Shown here: piece by piece, positions 59,802-64,000 of the stretch
Numbering within the stretch: position 1 is the stretch's first letter
How the letters are laid out: every line of letters begins with the position of its first letter
Source of the DNA: Candidatus Omnitrophota bacterium
GTDB lineage: Bacteria; Hinthialibacterota; Hinthialibacteria; Hinthialibacterales; Hinthialibacteraceae
Direction: 5' to 3'
Assembly: GCA_013177805.1 (NCBI GenBank)
Contig: JABLXU010000005.1
Location: 62,001 to 126,000 of the forward strand
Length of the DNA: 64,000 nt
Notes under the pieces: generated by a model
What the model saw: the letters and a program-made list of their open reading frames with translations, nothing else
Database searches by the model: none
What the model was told of the DNA's origin: nothing
Position numbers and translations under genes: made by a program

Positions 59802-60689
59802 ATGAAACCGTCCACCAGTCCGCTCGCGTTCGCCCTATTTTTAATCGTCCTTTGTCCCAGCGATGTATTGGCGCAAAAGATCGATACGGATGGAAGCCAA
59901 CTCATCGAAGCGCCGTTCACCCACGTGCCTCCTCTTATCGATGGCATTCTAAGCCCCGGGGAATGGAGCCGGTCGGAATCCAACACAGTAGACTTCATGA
60001 ACCTGGGGGTTGCGGGGCCCGGGCCGGCCACAGTCGATGACACGGAGGATTTGAGCTACACCTTCTCCGTCATGTATGACGATCAATTTTTGTACATCGC
60101 CGTCTCGGTGAAGGACGATGTTTATATCAAAACCAACTATGGCCAACGCTTGCAATGGAATTGGCCGGTCACATGGGAAAACGATGCCGTGGAATATTTC
60201 TTCGACGGTGATTTATCCCGTACCGAAACAACGTGCCGGAACGATATTGAAACCCAAACGGGCGGTCAATGGATTTTCGGCTCGGATACCGAGGATACCC
60301 CCCTGCCTTTTGTCTCTCCCGAAATATTCGGCAACTACGCGCGTCCTTATGGCACGGGAGTTAACGATGTTTGGTACGCCAAAACCGTGGCCGACGCTGT
60401 GAGCAACGATTGGAGCCAGGAAGCCCGTTTCGCGTTGAGCGTCATTGGTTCACCGTCCGCGGGCAGTGATATCGGTTTCAACATTGCGGTCGATGACATC
60501 GATTCTTACGATCCGGTCACCTTGGAACCGGATCAATATATCGACCTGCGCGAGATCCAACTCTTCTGGACGACGTATGGTTATGTCTCCGGCACCCAAA
60601 CGACCGAGAATACCCACGAAATAGAAAGCCTGTGGGGAACGCTGCGATTCTTGGAAAAAACCAGCTGGATCGACTGGGCGTTGTTCTGA
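59802..60689 (+). CDS. Secreted CBM9-like sugar-binding protein
   Basis: A 295-residue exported protein from the ATG at 59802 (AGGAGA upstream; the frame is open further 5'). Signal peptide MKPSTSPLAFALFLIVLCPSDVLAQ. The mature part is a CBM9/DOMON-like sandwich: HVPPLIDGILSPGEWSRSES, DLSYTFSVMYDDQFLYIAVSVKDD, WENDAVEYFFDGDLS, QEARFALSVIGSPSAGSDIGFNIAVDD. This family binds sugars or haem at the cell surface. No enzyme domain. It lies between the DUF1080 fusion and the TIM-barrel protein; all three are exported and probably serve sugar use. Confidence 0.85.
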   Translation: MKPSTSPLAFALFLIVLCPSDVLAQKIDTDGSQLIEAPFTHVPPLIDGILSPGEWSRSESNTVDFMNLGVAGPGPATVDDTEDLSYTFSVMYDDQFLYIAVSVKDDVYIKTNYGQRLQWNWPVTWENDAVEYFFDGDLSRTETTCRNDIETQTGGQWIFGSDTEDTPLPFVSPEIFGNYARPYGTGVNDVWYAKTVADAVSNDWSQEARFALSVIGSPSAGSDIGFNIAVDDIDSYDPVTLEPDQYIDLREIQLFWTTYGYVSGTQTTENTHEIESLWGTLRFLEKTSWIDWALF

Positions 60690-60857
60690 GGGGGTATTGC
60701 ATAATCCAGGGATTGGATGAATCCCGCGTGGCGCGGTAAGTCAGCCCGCTTCTTTCCTATCGCAAAAATAGCCGCTCATGGACTATCCTTTCATCCTCTG
60801 TCATTTTAACCAATAAAAAGTCCAATATCGATGCGGCTCCTCCGAAAGGAAATCCTC

Positions 60858-62420
60858 ATGCTTGCGTTCCTCTCCCGCCGCCGGTTCCTGCAATCCAGCC
60901 TCGCGGCCGCTCCGTGGATTGTGCGGCCTGGAAATTCATTTCTGGAGACAGAGCAAACCGATCCGGCATCCAAATCAGCCTCATCCCCATCCTATCCCTT
61001 CGGCGAACGCCGGATCTATTACAACAATTTCGCGGAACATTTGCTCAACGCGTACAATCCCAACATGCTCTATCCCCGCCTGCGCTACCGCTGGACGGAC
61101 GAGGATTGGCGGCGCCTGATCGACATGATCGCCGGCTTCGGCTTTAACGTGTTCGAGTTCTGGCTGGTGCCGCGCTTGTTCTCGCGCGCCGGCCTCGATT
61201 CGGATTACGGCCGCGAATTTACCCGGCAGATGAACGCCGTCATCGAACATGCCGCAACCCGCGGGGTGAAAGTCTGCCTGTTGGCCGCCCTCACCACGGT
61301 GGGCGATGACTGGAGAACCTATTGCCCCAACGTGAAGCCGGAGTGGGACGAAGTTCGTTATCTGTGGGATACCTGGACCAGGCTCCTCCCGGGGATCGGA
61401 CTCGTCGACATCTTTCCCGGCGATCCGGGCGGTTGCTCGCGCAACGGTTGCACCGCCGAGACGTATATCGATAAATCCCTCGAGATCGCCGCATTGATCC
61501 AACGCAACCAGCCTCATATAGAGATTCAATTCAACACCTGGGGTCCGCCGTTTTGGGGCTGGGGGATTATCGAGGGGCCGCCGGATTGGCAAGGTGAATT
61601 TTTACCGCAATACCAAGCGACAGGATGGAAATTCGATCCTCAACGCGCCGAACAAGCCATGCGGTATTGCCTGAAACGATTGCCGGATTTCCCCGACGGA
61701 ACCTCCGTGTTCATTAACCTGGGTTTTAACGGCAACGGCAATCCGGGCGGCCAAACCGACGCGCGCGCCTGGGCCCGCGAAATCGCCCAAACGCACCGGA
61801 TTCTCACCTGGGATTTCAGCCTCACCGAAGGCGAAAACGCCATCCTGCCCCATTACCGCTTCGACCGCCTGTTCCGCCGCCGCCGCGAGGAACGGGAGGC
61901 CGCCCCGTACAGCGGGGGGATTTGCTTCACCATGACCCCCTTGTTGAATCAGCTGTCGCTCTACCTGGCCGCGCGGTCGTTTCTGGATCCGGATGGAGAT
62001 CCAAACACGTATGTCCGGCAGTTCTATGAAAAACTGTTCGGCGCGCCGGGGCGGGCCGTGGCCGATTACTTGCCTCTCTTCGAAGCGGTACCCGACTGGG
62101 GCAACGAGCAGGCCCTCCGTCTGCCCCGGCAGGAGTATCACGCGAAGATGAAGGAATTCGCCGGCCTGCTGGAAGCATTGAAAAACCAAGCGCCTGGCGA
62201 TTGGGCGTTTCATCCCGATCCGGAATCCTACCGCCAGGAACTGCTCTTCTTCGCCAATTTCTTTTCCCGGCTGACTGCCCCGTCACCTGATTACGACCAA
62301 CTGGCCAAGGAATATTGGAACCGCGTGTACGCGATCTATGACGACTTGCCCGAGCACGTGGATCCCCGCCCGAAACGCGCCGTGGCCAATCTGGTGCAGT
62401 ATTTCAAGACGCTGGAGTAA
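60858..62420 (+). CDS. Tat-exported TIM-barrel protein, glycoside hydrolase-like
   Basis: A 520-residue protein from the ATG at 60858 with AAGGA 7 bases upstream. The Tat leader is SRRRFLQSSLAAAPWIV. The mature protein reads as a TIM barrel: IYYNNFAEHLLNAYNPNMLYPRLRYRWTDEDWRRLIDMIAGFGFNVFEFWLVPRLF, HAATRGVKVCLLAALTTVGDDW, GLVDIFPGDPGGC, IEIQFNTWGPPFWGWG, SVFINLGFNGNGNPGG, ILTWDFSLTEGENAILPHYR. The start of strand 1 and helix pattern resemble alpha-glucuronidase or hexosaminidase-like barrels. Acidic residues in DIFPGDP and LTEGE are candidates for catalysis, but I cannot name a family. It converges with the esterase gene 14 bp away. Confidence 0.72.
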   Translation: MLAFLSRRRFLQSSLAAAPWIVRPGNSFLETEQTDPASKSASSPSYPFGERRIYYNNFAEHLLNAYNPNMLYPRLRYRWTDEDWRRLIDMIAGFGFNVFEFWLVPRLFSRAGLDSDYGREFTRQMNAVIEHAATRGVKVCLLAALTTVGDDWRTYCPNVKPEWDEVRYLWDTWTRLLPGIGLVDIFPGDPGGCSRNGCTAETYIDKSLEIAALIQRNQPHIEIQFNTWGPPFWGWGIIEGPPDWQGEFLPQYQATGWKFDPQRAEQAMRYCLKRLPDFPDGTSVFINLGFNGNGNPGGQTDARAWAREIAQTHRILTWDFSLTEGENAILPHYRFDRLFRRRREEREAAPYSGGICFTMTPLLNQLSLYLAARSFLDPDGDPNTYVRQFYEKLFGAPGRAVADYLPLFEAVPDWGNEQALRLPRQEYHAKMKEFAGLLEALKNQAPGDWAFHPDPESYRQELLFFANFFSRLTAPSPDYDQLAKEYWNRVYAIYDDLPEHVDPRPKRAVANLVQYFKTLE

Positions 62421-62434
62421 GTATCACAGCGGAT

Positions 62435-64000
62435 TCATCCCCCGGCCGCGCCCCAGGTATCGAGGATCTTCAGTTTTTTCTGCTCCAATTCCCGGTAGCA
62501 ATCCGGCAAGTCAAAAGAAGCTAAAACATTCGGCAGCAGGCACGATAAAGGCCAGTTATAGGTTTCTGTTTCGGCGATGCCGGTATACGACGTCAACGCG
62601 TTCTTCAATGTCACCTGGACCACCTGTTCCGACAACACGGCGGCCAGGGTGGCGGGAATCACGCCCCAACCCGAAGCCACCAAATGGATACCGGTATATC
62701 CGCTATCCGCCAGCCAATCCAGCACCCGCAGGATATCGAAAGTCTTCTGGCCTACATAAGGCCGGTCCAGCATGAGTGAATGAGCCGCATAAAAATAATC
62801 GGGGCCGTAGGGATCCCAAAAATCGACACCGCACGTGTTGGGCATGGATTCACCAATCCCCCGCGGATCACAAGCGAAGCACGGAACCCCGGCTTCTTCC
62901 TGGATCAGTTGCCGGAGCCACGTTTCCTCCCGGAGTTCAGCGTCGCTGGACAGGTGAGGCACATAAAGCAGCGCTCGGGAACCGAGACGCGGCGGCCGGG
63001 ACATCCAAGGTTCGCCGGACAAGTAATACACCACGGCCCAGATGTTCGGCTCGGTTTCCACCGCGTAGGAAAGGGTGCGTTTGTACGGATGATTCCGGTT
63101 CGGCAATGGGCGCAGAATCCGGTACTCGAGTACTCCCGTGCGATCCGGCATTTTTAAAATATCCAATAGCGCGTGCCGCAACGCGTCCCCCGTTTTTTTC
63201 TCCCGCCGCTGGGCCAAGGTCTGCGATTTCTCCCGGGTAAACGAGAAAACAGTCCTCGAAGACAAATTGGCTACCTGACCGCCGGGCGCGCACCACAGGG
63301 TCTGGTCCTCTTCGATCACCAATTCCGGTTCGGCGGCGGCCTGGGACACACGGGTCACATCATTGAACCAGCGGTACATGGCCTCGCGCAGTTCCTTCGA
63401 ATAGCCATGATAATCAGGCCCGATGAACAATCCGATATTTTCTTCGGCTCCCAGCAACCCATACAACCGGCGCAGGCGGGCATGGGCCTCTTTCAAGCCG
63501 CGGACATCGAAATAATCTTTTTCCTGTCCCAGCAAAATGACCGGTTTAGGTGCCATGGCGGCGATGAAATCGTCATGATCGAGTTCCAGCGCCAGGGCCT
63601 TCGGCGGGCATTGTTCGATATCGGCGGGCAGCTCGTTCTCCATATTGCGGCGGAACGTGATCACGAAACAACTGGGCGCGGCCATCGCCCAGCGCGGCTC
63701 CACCCCGCATAACCAGGTGGTCATCGTGCCGCCGCCGGAATTGCCGGTCACACCCACGAAGCGGGAATCCACCTCCTCGCGTGTCAATAAGTAATCCAAC
63801 GCCCGGATGCCGTCCCAGGCGCGCCACGAACCAAAGAATTCCCCCACCAGGATCTGCTGATTCCCGGCGTATAAATGTTCCGGGACACCGATTCCCACGC
63901 GTGAGCCGCCCCGGCCATCTGGATACTGCAGCCGTTCGCCTTGGCCAATGGGATCAAAGATCAAAGCCACATATCCCAGGCGGGCCAATCCCTGCGCGAA
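62435..64000 (-). CDS. Double alpha/beta-hydrolase, acetyl-xylan-esterase-like, 5' end beyond the window
   Basis: The frame is open to the right edge (it reads FAQG before the first residues), so the N-terminus is missing; 521 residues are visible. The first alpha/beta-hydrolase domain has the oxyanion region YVALIFDPIGQGE, the nucleophile elbow GVTGNSGGGTMT (Ser), and DYFDVRG/DYHGY for acid and His. The second half repeats the fold in weakened form: FACDPRGIGES, then LVASGWGVIPA, where the Ser is kept but the preceding Gly is Val. Such tandem hydrolases include exported acetyl-xylan esterases and cephalosporin-deacetylase-like enzymes. Only the first domain looks able to act. Signal peptide cannot be judged. 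Confidence 0.82.
   Translation of the reverse strand, partial: FAQGLARLGYVALIFDPIGQGERLQYPDGRGGSRVGIGVPEHLYAGNQQILVGEFFGSWRAWDGIRALDYLLTREEVDSRFVGVTGNSGGGTMTTWLCGVEPRWAMAAPSCFVITFRRNMENELPADIEQCPPKALALELDHDDFIAAMAPKPVILLGQEKDYFDVRGLKEAHARLRRLYGLLGAEENIGLFIGPDYHGYSKELREAMYRWFNDVTRVSQAAAEPELVIEEDQTLWCAPGGQVANLSSRTVFSFTREKSQTLAQRREKKTGDALRHALLDILKMPDRTGVLEYRILRPLPNRNHPYKRTLSYAVETEPNIWAVVYYLSGEPWMSRPPRLGSRALLYVPHLSSDAELREETWLRQLIQEEAGVPCFACDPRGIGESMPNTCGVDFWDPYGPDYFYAAHSLMLDRPYVGQKTFDILRVLDWLADSGYTGIHLVASGWGVIPATLAAVLSEQVVQVTLKNALTSYTGIAETETYNWPLSCLLPNVLASFDLPDCYRELEQKKLKILDTWGAAGG

Noticed and set aside
1..64000. tRNA, rRNA or CRISPR arrays
   Set aside because: No cloverleaf with a GTTCGA-type T-loop, no conserved rRNA stretch and no regularly spaced repeats were seen on reading; a tRNAscan or CRISPR search would be the firm test.

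Overview
The window reads as a chromosomal segment of a free-living, Gram-negative-type bacterium of roughly 50-55 % GC by eye. It has long single-gene transcription units, many exported proteins and no sign of a plasmid or intact prophage. Five proteins carry twin-arginine (Tat) leaders (aldo/keto reductase, FAD oxidoreductase, sulfatase, Gfo/Idh/MocA oxidoreductase, TIM-barrel protein). Others are large secreted carbohydrate-binding, LamG, CotH/lamin-tail and glycoside-hydrolase-like proteins. The prepilins have the FTLIELL...AVPNFLNA..RAK type common in uncultivated bacteria near Planctomycetota, such as Sumerlaeota, Hydrogenedentota and Omnitrophota. The lineage is an inference; no rRNA or marker gene here settles it. 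No tRNA, rRNA or CRISPR array was seen.

Layout. 1-9 kb: a partial secreted protein, an IlvD/Edd dehydratase, two tandem NlpC/P60-like secreted paralogues, then a Tat-exported aldo/keto reductase and FAD oxidoreductase pair. 9-22.8 kb: a duplicated-domain secreted protein with its own promoter and terminator, aconitase, a sulfatase, a giant CotH/lamin-tail protein and a Gfo/Idh/MocA oxidoreductase. 22.8-24.7 kb: a stand-alone Rnk-like protein beside a TetR-Rnk fusion that has its own sigma70-like promoter and a 19-bp palindrome just after the predicted transcription start. 24.7-30.7 kb: a secreted propeller-like protein, an NrnA-type DHH phosphoesterase and a GH42-like exported protein. 30.9-36.6 kb: a di-haem cytochrome c peroxidase, a membrane di-haem protein, a decayed ISKra4-type transposase, and an ankyrin/toroid/cytochrome c fusion. 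36.9-41 kb: a Uma2 nuclease, a PurH formyltransferase lacking its cyclohydrolase domain, and DsbD. 41-46 kb: secreted carbohydrate-binding, LamG and propeller-like proteins. 46-50.4 kb: a pilin, glycerate kinase, a LysM-M23 peptidase and YchF. 50.7-55.7 kb: a seven-gene minus-strand cluster of ECF sigma factor, zinc anti-sigma, pilin, GspF and three minor-pilin-like proteins, one of them a six-helix membrane domain fused to a prepilin. 56-64 kb: an alcohol dehydrogenase, a CheY-like receiver, a DUF1080-methyltransferase fusion, a CBM9-like protein, a Tat TIM-barrel protein and a double alpha/beta hydrolase cut by the right edge.

How it fits together. The exported sulfatase, hydrolases, esterase and oxidoreductases point to breakdown of sulfated or complex polysaccharides. 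The c-type cytochromes fit DsbD, which supplies periplasmic reductant for haem attachment. The two parts most worth study are the TetR-Rnk fusion next to an Rnk paralogue, and the ECF-headed pseudopilus cluster with its polytopic prepilin fusion.
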